Shown piece after piece: positions 17,266 to 26,434 of a stretch of 64,000 nucleotides of DNA. Numbering within the stretch: the first letter of the stretch is position 1; each line of letters begins with the position of its first letter. The notes beneath the pieces were generated by a model that saw only the letters and a list, made by a program, of their open reading frames with translations, was not told the origin of the DNA and made no database searches. The stretch lies in the NCBI RefSeq assembly GCF_011762125.1, contig NZ_JAASQN010000001.1, positions 1,302,001-1,366,000 on the forward strand, read 5' to 3'. This stretch comes from Sphingopyxis panaciterrae (GTDB lineage Bacteria > Pseudomonadota > Alphaproteobacteria > Sphingomonadales > Sphingomonadaceae). The position numbers and the translations under genes were made by a program.

Positions 17266-18639
17266 ATGCCCCGCAATCACGACATCGCCGAACTGCGCCG
17301 CCTCGACGTCGCGCATCATTTGCCCGCACAGGCCGATTGGGCCGAAATCGAAAAGCTCGGCGGCAGCCGCATCATCACCCATGCCGAGGGCTGCTATATC
17401 CACGACGGCGACGGCCATCGCATCCTCGACGGGATGGCCGGGCTGTGGTGCGTCAACGTCGGCTATGGCCGCGAGGAATTGGCCGAGGCGGCCGCGGCGC
17501 AGATGCGCGAACTGCCCTTTTACAACACCTTCTTCAAGACCGCCACGCCGCCGACGGTGACCCTCGCCGCCAAGATTGCGGGCCTGACGGGCAACCGCCT
17601 GCCGCATATCTTCTTCAACGCCTCGGGCAGCGAAGCGAATGATACCGTCTTCCGGATGGTGCGCCATTATTGGAAGCTGAAGGGTGAACCGAAACGCACT
17701 GTCTTCATCAGCCGCTGGAACGCCTACCATGGTTCGACCGTCGCGGGGGTGTCGCTCGGCGGGATGAAGGCGATGCACGCGCAAGGCGATCTGCCGATCC
17801 CCGGCGTCGAACATGTCCGCCAGCCCTATTATTACGGCGAAGGGCAGGGGATGACCGAGGAGGATTTCTGCGACGCCTGTGTCCAGGCGATCGAGGACAA
17901 GATCATCGAGGTCGGCCCCGAAAATTGCGCCGCCTTCATCGGCGAGCCGGTGCAGGGCGCGGGCGGCGTGATCATCCCGCCCAAGGATTATTGGCCGAAG
18001 GTCGAGGTGGTGGTGCGCAAATATGGCCTGTTGCTCGTCGCCGATGAAGTGATTTGCGGTTTCGGGCGCACCGGCAAGATGTGGGGTCACGAAACCATGG
18101 GTTTCACGCCCGACCTGATGCCGATGGCGAAGGGATTGTCGTCGGGTTATCTGCCGATTTCGGCGACGGCGGTCGCAGCGCATGTCGTCGAGGTGCTCAA
18201 GACCGGCGGTGATTTCGTCCATGGCTTCACTTATTCGGGCCATCCCGTCGCGGCGGCGGTCGCGCTCAAGAATATCGAAATCATCGAACGCGAGGGTCTC
18301 GTCGAGCGGACGGCGAGCGTCACGGGCCCGCATCTGGCGAAGGAACTCGCGGCGCTGAACGATCATCCGCTTGTTGGCGAAACGCGCTCGATCGGCCTGC
18401 TCGGCGCGGTCGAGATCGTCGCCGATAAGGTAACGCGCACGCGTTTCGGCGGAGCAGAGGGCACGGCGGGACCGATGGTACGCGACGCCTGCATCGCGAA
18501 CGGGCTGATGGTGCGCGCCATCCGCGACAGCATCGTGATGTGTCCGCCGCTGATCATCACCGCCGAACAGATTGACGAGATGGTTGCCATCATCCGCAAA
18601 TCTCTCGATGAGGTGATGCCGAAACTCCGCGCGCTCTAA
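17266..18639 (+). CDS. spuC: Putrescine-pyruvate aminotransferase
   Basis: A 457-residue class III PLP-dependent aminotransferase. The PLP lysine is Lys289 (PMAKGLSSGYLP), with Asp260 (LVADEVICGFGRTG) holding the pyridine nitrogen and the phosphate-binding SGSEAND near 120. HGFTYSGHPVA and the length are typical of SpuC/putrescine-pyruvate and related omega-aminotransferases, giving 4-aminobutanal plus alanine. ATG 17266 follows CAGGAG. It lies in the polyamine island, next to puuD; the importer genes are on the opposite strand after 19.6 kb. A broad amine:pyruvate transaminase is the alternative. Confidence 0.88.
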   Translation: MPRNHDIAELRRLDVAHHLPAQADWAEIEKLGGSRIITHAEGCYIHDGDGHRILDGMAGLWCVNVGYGREELAEAAAAQMRELPFYNTFFKTATPPTVTLAAKIAGLTGNRLPHIFFNASGSEANDTVFRMVRHYWKLKGEPKRTVFISRWNAYHGSTVAGVSLGGMKAMHAQGDLPIPGVEHVRQPYYYGEGQGMTEEDFCDACVQAIEDKIIEVGPENCAAFIGEPVQGAGGVIIPPKDYWPKVEVVVRKYGLLLVADEVICGFGRTGKMWGHETMGFTPDLMPMAKGLSSGYLPISATAVAAHVVEVLKTGGDFVHGFTYSGHPVAAAVALKNIEIIEREGLVERTASVTGPHLAKELAALNDHPLVGETRSIGLLGAVEIVADKVTRTRFGGAEGTAGPMVRDACIANGLMVRAIRDSIVMCPPLIITAEQIDEMVAIIRKSLDEVMPKLRAL

Positions 18640-18659
18640 ACAGGAAAGACCAACCCCCT

Positions 18660-19598
18660 ATGCCTTCCGGCCTTTTTGCCCTGCTTGACGATATTGCGAC
18701 GATCGCCAAAGTCGCCGCCGCGAGCATCGACGATATCGGCGCTGCGGCGTCGAAGGCCGGGGTCAAGGCGGCGGGGGTGGTGGTCGACGATACCGCGGTG
18801 ACGCCGCGCTATGTCACCGGCTTCACCCCCGACCGCGAGTTGCCGATTATCTGGCGGATCACCAAGGGGTCGATCTTCAACAAGCTGGTCCTGATCCTGC
18901 CGGCGCTGTTGCTGCTGTCGACCTTCGTGCCGTGGGCGATCACGCCGCTTCTGATGCTGGGCGGCGCCTATCTCTGCTTCGAAGGGGCGGAGAAGGTGAT
19001 CCACTCGCTCCAGGAGGATAAGACGAGCCTGGCCGAGGACGCCGAGATTGTCGCCGACAAGGATCATGAAGAGACGATGGTGAAGGGCGCGGTGCGCACC
19101 GATTTCATCCTGTCGGCCGAAATCATGGTGATCGCACTCAACGAAGTGCTCGACGAGCATTTCGCGATGCGCGCCGTGACGCTCGCGGTGGTCGCGGTCG
19201 CAATCACCATCGCGGTCTATGGCGTCGTCGGGCTGATCGTGAAGATGGACGATATCGGCCTGCATATGGCAAAGAAAGGCAATAGCGCGCGCCGGGCCAT
19301 CGGTCGCGGACTGGTGTCGTTCATGCCGAAACTGCTCGCGGCACTGGCGGTCATCGGAACCGCTGCGATGCTGTGGGTCGGCGGGCAGATCGTGCTGCAC
19401 GGGCTTCACGGATATCATATCGGCGGGATCGCCGAGGCGCTGGAAAGCCTTGCGCACTCGATTGCGGGTGGTCTGCCGCTTGAAGGACTGTGGACGTGGC
19501 TGATCAAAGCCACCGGCGACGGAATTTTCGGATTTCTGCTCGGCGGGGTCATCGTTGGCGTGCTGCACTTCATTCCGGGAAAGAAGGCAGCACACTGA
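18660..19598 (+). CDS. DUF808 family inner membrane protein
   Basis: A 312-residue membrane protein of the DUF808 (E. coli YedI-like) family. The N-terminus MPSGLFALLDDIATIAKVAA and the Lys/Gly-rich SKAGVKAAGVVVDDTAVTP are diagnostic. About five or six membrane segments: near 73-108, 150-165, 173-200, 222-248 and 285-305. Function is unknown. It begins 21 bases after the aminotransferase stop, so it is probably co-transcribed, but a polyamine role is only inferred. A stable hairpin follows. Confidence 0.85.
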   Translation: MPSGLFALLDDIATIAKVAAASIDDIGAAASKAGVKAAGVVVDDTAVTPRYVTGFTPDRELPIIWRITKGSIFNKLVLILPALLLLSTFVPWAITPLLMLGGAYLCFEGAEKVIHSLQEDKTSLAEDAEIVADKDHEETMVKGAVRTDFILSAEIMVIALNEVLDEHFAMRAVTLAVVAVAITIAVYGVVGLIVKMDDIGLHMAKKGNSARRAIGRGLVSFMPKLLAALAVIGTAAMLWVGGQIVLHGLHGYHIGGIAEALESLAHSIAGGLPLEGLWTWLIKATGDGIFGFLLGGVIVGVLHFIPGKKAAH

Positions 19599-19601
19599 TT
19601 T

Positions 19602-19641
19602 GTCACCCTTGAACGAGCCACGTGTCTCGTTCGAGGGTGAC
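19602..19641. terminator. Stem-loop between convergent genes
   Basis: GTCACCCTTGAACGAG and CTCGTTCGAGGGTGAC pair over 16 bases with one wobble, loop CCACGTGT. It sits between the ends of the DUF808 gene and potG and could serve both. No T run follows. Confidence 0.55.
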
Positions 19642-19660
19642 GATGGTTTGAAGGTCTAAT

Positions 19661-20791
19661 TCAGCCGAGCAGCACCACTGGACTATCTGCCCGCCAATGC
19701 ATGCTGACCTTGTCGTCCCAGGTGAAATCCTCCTGATCGTGGCGCGACAGATTGGGGCGCGAGACGCGGATTCGTGCGCCGGTTTCCAACTCGATCTCGA
19801 ACAGGGTAATGTCGCCGAGGTAGCTCATCCCTTTGATCTTGCCACGCGCGAAATTATAGCCGTCGGGGGCATCCTGCGCCGCCGCCTTGACGGCTTTTCC
19901 CTCGCCCGGGACGTGGAGGTAGATTTTCTCGGGGCGCAGCGCGACCCAGACGTCGGCACCGTGCGGGCCGGTGACGCCGTGGTTGAGGTAGACCTTGCCA
20001 AGGCCGGGGCAATCGACCGCCGCCTTGTCGGGCTCGTCGAGGGTCAGTTTGCCTTCGAAAATGTTCACCGATCCTACGAAATCGGCGACGAAGCGGTTGG
20101 CGGGATATTCATAGAGGTCGGACGGGGCCGCGAGCTGCGACACGTCGCCCTTGTTGATCACCGCGATGCGGCACGCCATCGACAGCGCCTCATCCTGGTC
20201 GTGGGTGACGGTGACGAAGGTGATGCCGACCTTTTCCTGCAATTCGGAAAGTTCGAACTGCATCTGCGCGCGCAGCTTGGCGTCGAGCGCCGACAGCGGT
20301 TCGTCGAGCAGCAGGACCTTGGGGCGCATCACCAGACTGCGCGCGAGTGCGACGCGTTGCCTTTGTCCGCCCGACATCTGGTCGGGCATCCGGCTTTCGA
20401 AGCCGCCGAGCTTCACCAGATCGAGCGCCTCGGCGACGCGGTCGCGCGCTTCGCCGCCCTTCACGCCGGCGATCTTCAGGCCATAGGCGACATTATCGGC
20501 GACACTCATGTGCGGGAAGACGGCATAGCTCTGGAACACCATATTCACCGGCCGCTTGTTCGGCGGGATGCCCGCCATATCCTGCCCGTCAATGAGCACG
20601 CGGCCCTCGGACGGCAGTTCGAACCCCGCGATCATGCGGAGCAGCGTCGTCTTGCCGCAGCCCGATGGGCCGAGCAGCACGAAGAATTCGCCAGCGAGAA
20701 TGTCGAGACTGACATTGTCGACCGCGGTCACCTTGCCGAAGCGTTTGGAGACGTTCTGGATCTGGATGATCGGCTGGGCTGGTTCGGTCAT
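19661..20791 (-). CDS. potG: Polyamine ABC transporter ATP-binding protein
   Basis: A 376-residue ABC ATPase that powers polyamine import. Walker A is GPSGCGKTT (41-49), the Q-loop VFQSYAVFPHM near 83, the signature MSGGQRQRVALARS near 138, Walker B VLLLDEP near 160, and the switch His in VTHDQDEA near 192. The C-terminal third (from about 240) is a TOBE regulatory domain. PotA and PotG are close relatives; PotG is preferred because the partners are PotF/H/I-like. It starts two bases after the potI stop and is the last gene of the minus-strand polyamine block. Confidence 0.93.
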   Translation of the reverse strand: MTEPAQPIIQIQNVSKRFGKVTAVDNVSLDILAGEFFVLLGPSGCGKTTLLRMIAGFELPSEGRVLIDGQDMAGIPPNKRPVNMVFQSYAVFPHMSVADNVAYGLKIAGVKGGEARDRVAEALDLVKLGGFESRMPDQMSGGQRQRVALARSLVMRPKVLLLDEPLSALDAKLRAQMQFELSELQEKVGITFVTVTHDQDEALSMACRIAVINKGDVSQLAAPSDLYEYPANRFVADFVGSVNIFEGKLTLDEPDKAAVDCPGLGKVYLNHGVTGPHGADVWVALRPEKIYLHVPGEGKAVKAAAQDAPDGYNFARGKIKGMSYLGDITLFEIELETGARIRVSRPNLSRHDQEDFTWDDKVSMHWRADSPVVLLG

Positions 20792-20793
20792 GG

Positions 20794-21639
20794 TCAGTGG
20801 GTTTCCGCAATGGTCTTCACGCCCTGAAGCTTCAGCGCGATGGCGGTCAGGGCAATGGTCAGGATGATGAGGATGGTCGATGCCGCGTTGACCTCGGGCG
20901 TTACCGAAAAGCGGAGCATCGAATAGACTTTCACCGGGAAGGTAATCGTGTCGGGGCCGCTGGTGAAATAGGTGATGACGAAATCGTCGAGGCTGAGGGT
21001 GAAGGACAGCAGCGCGCCCGCGACGAGCGCCGGCTTCATGTGCGGAATCAGCACGTCGCGGAACATCTGCCATTCGCCCGCGCCAAGATCCTTCGCCGCC
21101 TCCTCCTGCTCGCGGTTGAAGCTGGCGAGGCGCGAGCGCACGACCATCGTGACGAAGGGGAAGCAGAAGGTGATGTGGGCGATCGTGATCGCGCCGAGGT
21201 TCAGCGGCCAGATCAGGTCGGTGGGCCAGTTCAAACCCTTGGCGAAGAACATCAGGAAAGCGACACCCATACAGATTTCGGGGACGATGATCGGCAGCGA
21301 GATCGTTCCGTCGACCGCGGCCTTGAAGGGAAAGCGAAAGCGCCACAGCAACACCGCGGCGATGGCGCCGAGAATGAGACTGAAGATCGTCGCGAGCGCC
21401 GCGATCGTCAGCGAATTGACCAGCGCCTCGATCAGCGCGTCGTTGTTCAGCGCCTTGTCGTAATATTTCATCGTGAAACCACGCCACACGACGTTACGCT
21501 TGCTGTCGTTGAAGCTGAAGATCATCAGCACGATCAGCGGCGCGTAGAGGAACAGCATCACCGCGCCGACCCACAGCCGCATCCACAGTGTGCGGCTATA
21601 TTCGAGCGGCGCGATCGGGGTGCGTCGGAATAGTGCCAT
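20794..21639 (-). CDS. potI: Polyamine ABC transporter permease (PotI-like)
   Basis: A 281-residue inner membrane permease with six predicted helices, around 22-45, 75-100, 110-133, 145-165, 200-222 and 250-272. The cytoplasmic EAA loop, EEAAKDLGAGEWQMFRDVLIP near 183, contacts the ATPase. Its ATG overlaps the potH stop (TGATG), and the two permeases form the channel heterodimer. Length and order match the PotFGHI and PotABCD systems. Confidence 0.93.
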   Translation of the reverse strand: MALFRRTPIAPLEYSRTLWMRLWVGAVMLFLYAPLIVLMIFSFNDSKRNVVWRGFTMKYYDKALNNDALIEALVNSLTIAALATIFSLILGAIAAVLLWRFRFPFKAAVDGTISLPIIVPEICMGVAFLMFFAKGLNWPTDLIWPLNLGAITIAHITFCFPFVTMVVRSRLASFNREQEEAAKDLGAGEWQMFRDVLIPHMKPALVAGALLSFTLSLDDFVITYFTSGPDTITFPVKVYSMLRFSVTPEVNAASTILIILTIALTAIALKLQGVKTIAETH

Positions 21640-22544
21640 CAGCGGACCTCCGGCACTTTGCGGCGCATCGACTGCAGCGCGATCAGGATAAACATCGCGT
21701 AGATGAGCAGGAAGGACAGCGCGGCGCCGAACGGCCAGTCGTTCGCCTTCTTGAACTGCCGCTCGATGACATTGGCGATCATCTGGCTGTCGGTGCCGCC
21801 CATCAGGTCGGGGGTCAGATAGGCGCCCAATGCGGGGATCAGCGTGATCATCACCCCGGCGACGATGCCCGGCGCCGCAAGCGGGACGACGATGCGCATG
21901 ATCGTGCGGAAATGCCCGGCGCCAAGGTCGAGGCTCGCCTCGATCAGGCTCCGGTCGAGCCGGTCAAGCGCGGCGTAGAGCGGTAGCACCATGAAGGGCA
22001 GGTGGACATAGACGAGCCCGAAGACGACGGCGAAATTGTTGAAGAGCAGTTGCACCGGTTCCCACGTCGGCAGTGGTTCGAGCCCGACGAGCGTCTTGAC
22101 CCAGCTCGCGCCGCCCCACAGCGCGCCGAGCCCCTGGTTCGCATAGCCTTGCTGCCCCAGCAGGATCATCAGCGCATAAGTGCGGACGAGCAGGTTGGTC
22201 CAGAACGGCAACATGATGCCGAGCAGCAGCCACGGCCGCCATTTTTCGCTGGCGAAGGTGATCGCCATCGCGACCGGAAAGCCGACGATCAGGCAGATCA
22301 GCGTGACGAGTGCTGCGACCGCGAAGCTCTTGCCAAAGATGCTGAGGTACAGAAATTCGGTCGCGCGTTTGTAATTGTCGAGCGTGCCCGAGAAGCGGAT
22401 TTCGTTGAGTCCCGCATTTTCGCCGAAACTATAAACCCAGACGATCGCCATCGGGACGACGAAGAACAGGATCGTCCACAGCAAAGTGGGCAGCGAGACT
22501 GCCGCGAAGACCCGTTTATTGGCTTTCCAGTCCTGCTCGGCCAC
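21639..22544 (-). CDS. potH: Polyamine ABC transporter permease (PotH-like)
   Basis: A 301-residue inner membrane permease, six helices around 12-36, 72-98, 103-128, 160-185, 217-240 and 270-290. EAA loop: EASLDLGAGHFRTIMRIVVP near 200. The start is GTG with a GGGGGG run just upstream, giving the expected N-terminus MAEQDW. It is 23 bases downstream of potF and overlaps potI. Confidence 0.92.
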   Translation of the reverse strand: MAEQDWKANKRVFAAVSLPTLLWTILFFVVPMAIVWVYSFGENAGLNEIRFSGTLDNYKRATEFLYLSIFGKSFAVAALVTLICLIVGFPVAMAITFASEKWRPWLLLGIMLPFWTNLLVRTYALMILLGQQGYANQGLGALWGGASWVKTLVGLEPLPTWEPVQLLFNNFAVVFGLVYVHLPFMVLPLYAALDRLDRSLIEASLDLGAGHFRTIMRIVVPLAAPGIVAGVMITLIPALGAYLTPDLMGGTDSQMIANVIERQFKKANDWPFGAALSFLLIYAMFILIALQSMRRKVPEVR

Positions 22545-22567
22545 CCCCCGATGCCCCCTTCAGACCC

Positions 22568-23674
22568 TTACGACGCCCGCACCTTGGTGAAGGCTTCCTC
22601 GTAGAGTGGCTGCAATTTTTCGTTGAACTTCGCATATTCGCATTTGGCGAGCACGTCGGCGGGCGGGAAGATCACCGGATTGCTCCGGTAGCTTTCGGGC
22701 ATCAGCGCCTTTGCCGCCGCATTCGGCGTCGGGAAGAGGATCGTTTCGGTGATCTTCTTGTCGACTTCGGCGTCGAGCATATAGTTGATGAATGCATGGG
22801 CATTCTTCGGATGCGGCGCGCCCTTGGGGATGCACAGCGTGTCCGAGTTGAACTGGCTGCCTTCCTTGGGCACGATGAAGTCGAGATCATCGTCTTCGGT
22901 CATCGCCTGCGCGATGTCGCCATTATATTCGAGCACGACGTCGCAGTCGCCTTTGAGCAACAGGTCCTGCCCGTCATCCTCATGGAATTTCTTCACATTG
23001 GGCTTTTGCTTGATCATCAGCGCCGAGATCGTTGCAATATCCGCGGGCGTCAGCGCGTTGACCGACTTGCCGAGATATTTGCCGTAGAGGCGGAACATGT
23101 CGCCGGCTTCGGACAGCCAGGCGATGCGATCCTTATATTCGGGGCTGTCGAACAATATTTTCCAGCTGTCGGGCTTCGCCTTCACCTTTGACTTGCGATA
23201 GCCGATGCCGAGTACGAGCCAGGTATAGGGCATCGAAAATTTGCGGCCCGGATCATAATCGACGGTCATGAAGGCCGGATCGATATTCTTGATATTCGGG
23301 ATTTGTGCATGGTCGAGCGGCTGGAGCATGTCGGCGCGCGCCATGCGTTCGACGAAGTCGTTCGAGGGTACGATGACGTCATAACCGGGATTGCCCGCCT
23401 TGAACTTCGCGAACAGCGTGTCGTTGCTGTCGAACAGGTCCATCGTGACATCGACGCCGCTTGCGCCCTTGAAATCGTCGAGCGTCGTCTCGCCGATATA
23501 GGTGTCCCAATTGTAGAAGTTGAGCTTGGCTTCCTCGCCATTCGCGAGCTTCTTGCCTTCACCCTTGCTGCACGCGGCCATGCCGCCGAAGCTGATCCCG
23601 ACTGCCGCCACGCCCAAGGCCTGCAGCAGTGAGCGACGGCCCCGGGTTCGGTTGAGCAGTTCGTTGAGATCCAT
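22568..23674 (-). CDS. potF: Polyamine ABC transporter substrate-binding protein
   Basis: A 368-residue periplasmic binding protein of the spermidine/putrescine type, with the family opening LNFYNWDTYIGETTLDDF after the signal. Aspartates and aromatic residues such as VPSNDFVERM and EYNGDIAQAM would bind the polyamine amines. The N-terminus is unusual: TRGRRSLLQALG resembles a Tat motif and is followed by a lipobox GMAAC (Cys35), suggesting a membrane-anchored lipoprotein exported by Tat. It lies between the second synthetase and the permeases. Confidence 0.92.
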   Translation of the reverse strand: MDLNELLNRTRGRRSLLQALGVAAVGISFGGMAACSKGEGKKLANGEEAKLNFYNWDTYIGETTLDDFKGASGVDVTMDLFDSNDTLFAKFKAGNPGYDVIVPSNDFVERMARADMLQPLDHAQIPNIKNIDPAFMTVDYDPGRKFSMPYTWLVLGIGYRKSKVKAKPDSWKILFDSPEYKDRIAWLSEAGDMFRLYGKYLGKSVNALTPADIATISALMIKQKPNVKKFHEDDGQDLLLKGDCDVVLEYNGDIAQAMTEDDDLDFIVPKEGSQFNSDTLCIPKGAPHPKNAHAFINYMLDAEVDKKITETILFPTPNAAAKALMPESYRSNPVIFPPADVLAKCEYAKFNEKLQPLYEEAFTKVRAS

Positions 23675-23746
23675 GACGAGCCTCCCTGTATGTGGCGGTC
23701 AAGCTGACTCAATAAACGCGGCTTGGGAAGAAGTTTTTTGCCTCCC

Positions 23747-25138
23747 TCAGGCGTTGCGCAAATACCAGTCATAGTCGAGCGTTGGTACGACGCTGAAATA
23801 ACGGTCTTGTTCGACGCGCTTTACGATGCTGAACATGTCGACGAAGCGCGTTCCGAGATAGTCGCGCATCAATTGCGACCCATGGAAGCGGTCGACCGCG
23901 GCGATCCAGTTCGACGGCGGCTTGTCATCGCCAGACGCGTCGCGGTCATAGCCGTTGCCGACGACCGCTGTGCCGGGATCGGTTTGGTTCGCCATCCCGT
24001 GATGCATCCCCGCGAGCACCGCGGCGACCGCCAGATAGGGGTTCGCGTCGGCACCGCAGGCGCGATGTTCGACATGGCGGCTCGGCGGCGGGCCGGCAGG
24101 GATGCGGAACGACACAGTGCGGTTGTTGACGCCCCAGGTCGGCGCGACGGGGGCATAGCTGTTCGCCTTGAACCGGCGATAGCTGTTGGCGTGCGGGGCG
24201 AAGAGCGCGAAGGCATCGCCGACGCTGCCGATCATCCCGCCGATCGCGTGGCGCAGCGCGGGCGTGCCTTCGGGATCGTCGCTGGCGAAGATATTGACCC
24301 CTGCATCGTCGTTCATCGACACATGGATATGCATGCCGCTGCCCGCCTGTTCGGCGAACGGCTTGGCCATGAAGGTCGCCTCCAGCCCCTGCGCCTGCGC
24401 GATCGCCTTGACAAGGCGCTTGTACATGATCGCATCGTCGCAGGCGCGCAGGGCATCGGGCTTGTGGCGCAGGGTCAGTTCGAACTGGCCGGGGGCAAAT
24501 TCGGAGATCGCGCTTTCGAGCGGGATGTCCTGCACGTCGGTCGCGGCATAAAGCGCGTCGAAGAAGGGACGGAAATCGTCCATTTCGCGCAAGCCGTAGA
24601 CTTCGACGTTGCGCGGCGTGTCACGGCTGTAGCCGGGGCGGGCAGGGCGAATGGCGCCGTCGCGCGCGCGGCGCGGATCGACGAGGTAGAATTCGAGCTC
24701 GACCGCGAGCACCGGGGTCATTCCGTCGGCGGCAAAGCGGTCGACGACGCGGCCAAGGACGTGGCGCGGATCGAGGTCGTGCGGGGTGCCGTCGAGCTCG
24801 TAGAAATCGACCAGGAACTGCGCGGCATGCTCGCCGCCCCACGGGGTGCGGACGAGCGTGCCGGGGATCGGCTTCATCGACCGGTCGGCGTCGCCGTCCT
24901 CCCAGACCAGCCCGGTTTCGATCGTGTCCTGCCCGGTGATGTCGACGACGGTGATCGATCCAGGCATCATGCGGCCGCTGTCGTACACCGCCAGCACCTC
25001 GTGCCGGCGCAGCCGCTTGCCGCGCGGCACGCCGCCGAGGTCGGTATAGATCATCTCGATCGAATCGACATCGGGATGGGCCTTGAAAAAGGCTTCGGCT
25101 TCCGACCGGGGAGCGATCACGCCCGATGACTTCGACAT
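23747..25138 (-). CDS. puuA: Gamma-glutamylpolyamine synthetase, copy 1
   Basis: A 463-residue member of the glutamine synthetase fold, of the PuuA/GlnA-like group. It would ligate glutamate to putrescine or another polyamine using ATP. Motifs: VELEFYLVDP near 142 (metal-binding Glu), GSGMHIHVSMND near 270 (metal and glutamate), PVAPTWGVNNRTVSFRIP near 328 (ATP) and HRACGADANPYL near 357. True glutamine synthetase features (adenylylation Tyr loop) are not obvious. It is separated from potF by 72 bases and from the FAD oxidoreductase by 13. Two copies suggest different polyamine preferences (inference). Confidence 0.9.
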   Translation of the reverse strand: MSKSSGVIAPRSEAEAFFKAHPDVDSIEMIYTDLGGVPRGKRLRRHEVLAVYDSGRMMPGSITVVDITGQDTIETGLVWEDGDADRSMKPIPGTLVRTPWGGEHAAQFLVDFYELDGTPHDLDPRHVLGRVVDRFAADGMTPVLAVELEFYLVDPRRARDGAIRPARPGYSRDTPRNVEVYGLREMDDFRPFFDALYAATDVQDIPLESAISEFAPGQFELTLRHKPDALRACDDAIMYKRLVKAIAQAQGLEATFMAKPFAEQAGSGMHIHVSMNDDAGVNIFASDDPEGTPALRHAIGGMIGSVGDAFALFAPHANSYRRFKANSYAPVAPTWGVNNRTVSFRIPAGPPPSRHVEHRACGADANPYLAVAAVLAGMHHGMANQTDPGTAVVGNGYDRDASGDDKPPSNWIAAVDRFHGSQLMRDYLGTRFVDMFSIVKRVEQDRYFSVVPTLDYDWYLRNA

Positions 25139-25151
25139 TCAATTCGCTCCT

Positions 25152-26420
25152 TCACCCCAACCGATCGCGCAGCGCATACCAGAGCAGCCCCAGCGTGGCG
25201 AGCGGCCGCCGCAGCCATTTGCCGCCGGGGAAAGGCCGCGACGGGAGGTCCGCGAGTATGTCGAAGCGCTCGGCCGTTCCCGCCAGCGCCTCGGCCACCA
25301 GCTCGCCCGCCAATGTCGTCACGAGCGCGCCATGGCCCGAAAAGCCGTGTGCGTAGAAGATATTCCCGCGCCGCCCGATATGCGGCAGCCGGTTCATGGT
25401 CACCGCGACGGCGCCGCCCCAGCCATAATCGATCCTGGCGTCGGCGATCTGCGGGAAGACCTGCGCCATGAACGGCCGCACGAACACCGCGATATCGCGC
25501 GGCGGCGTCTGCGAATAGCGTTCGCCGCCGCCGAAAATCAGGCGCTTGTCGGCGGACAGGCGGAAATAGTTGAGCACGAAGCGACTGTCGGCGACTGCGG
25601 CGTCGGTCGGCAGCAGTTCGTCGGCGTTCGGGAGCGGGGCGGTGGCGATATTATAGTTCATGATCGGGACGGTGTATCGGCCGAGATCGGGTTCGACTTC
25701 GCCGGTCCAGGCGTCGGTGGCGTCGACGACATAATCGGCGCTTATGATTGCCCGGTTCGTGAACAACTCGCTCGACCCGTCGGCGAATTCGACGATCCGG
25801 TTTACCCGTTCGCCTTCCCAGATGCGAACCCCGGCGTCTTCGGCCGCCCGGGCCAGTCCAATGGCATAATTTAGAGGATGAAAATGTCCGCCGTGCCGGT
25901 CATGGATCCCGCCGTGATAAAGAGCGCTGGCGATATGATCGCCCATGTCATCCTGTGCGATAACCTGGCAATCATAGCCGAAGCGGATGCCCAGATAGTC
26001 CGCATCGCGCCGCATCGTGTCGAAATCGGCCGACGTCCATGCCGCCTCCAGATGCCCCGATTTCAGGTCGCAATCGATGCCATGCCTTGCGATGCGCGCG
26101 TGGACGCGATTTTCGCGCCAGCAGAGGTCAAACAGCGCATCGGCACGCTCGCGTCCGAATTCGATTTCGAGATCGAGCGCCGACCAACGGAGGCCGGGGA
26201 TCAACTGCCCACCGTTACGCCCCGACGCGCCAAAGCCGATATGCTCGGCTTCGACCAGGATCACCGAAAAGCCGCGTTCCGCACAGGCGAGCGCGGCGGA
26301 GAGGCCGGTGAAGCCGCCGCCGATCACGGCAACGTCGCATTCCAAATCGCCTTCAAACGTGCGCGACCGCCATGTTTGCGCGGTCGCCGCATAATAGCTG
26401 TGGTTCAACGGGTCGGTCAT
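25152..26420 (-). CDS. puuB: Gamma-glutamylputrescine oxidoreductase-like FAD enzyme
   Basis: A 422-residue DAO-family flavoprotein that would oxidise the gamma-glutamylated polyamine to an aldehyde. The FAD motif VIGGGFTGLSAALACAERG is at about 31-49, GFGASGRNGGQL near 60 and the C-terminal FAD contact YAHGFSGHGALVTTLAG near 368. ATG 26420 gives the family-like start; longer starts would run into the upstream synthetase. It sits between the two synthetase genes, the arrangement seen in many puu clusters. No separate puuC aldehyde dehydrogenase is in the cluster. Confidence 0.9.
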   Translation of the reverse strand: MTDPLNHSYYAATAQTWRSRTFEGDLECDVAVIGGGFTGLSAALACAERGFSVILVEAEHIGFGASGRNGGQLIPGLRWSALDLEIEFGRERADALFDLCWRENRVHARIARHGIDCDLKSGHLEAAWTSADFDTMRRDADYLGIRFGYDCQVIAQDDMGDHIASALYHGGIHDRHGGHFHPLNYAIGLARAAEDAGVRIWEGERVNRIVEFADGSSELFTNRAIISADYVVDATDAWTGEVEPDLGRYTVPIMNYNIATAPLPNADELLPTDAAVADSRFVLNYFRLSADKRLIFGGGERYSQTPPRDIAVFVRPFMAQVFPQIADARIDYGWGGAVAVTMNRLPHIGRRGNIFYAHGFSGHGALVTTLAGELVAEALAGTAERFDILADLPSRPFPGGKWLRRPLATLGLLWYALRDRLG

Positions 26421-26434
26421 GGCCGGGTCGCGCG

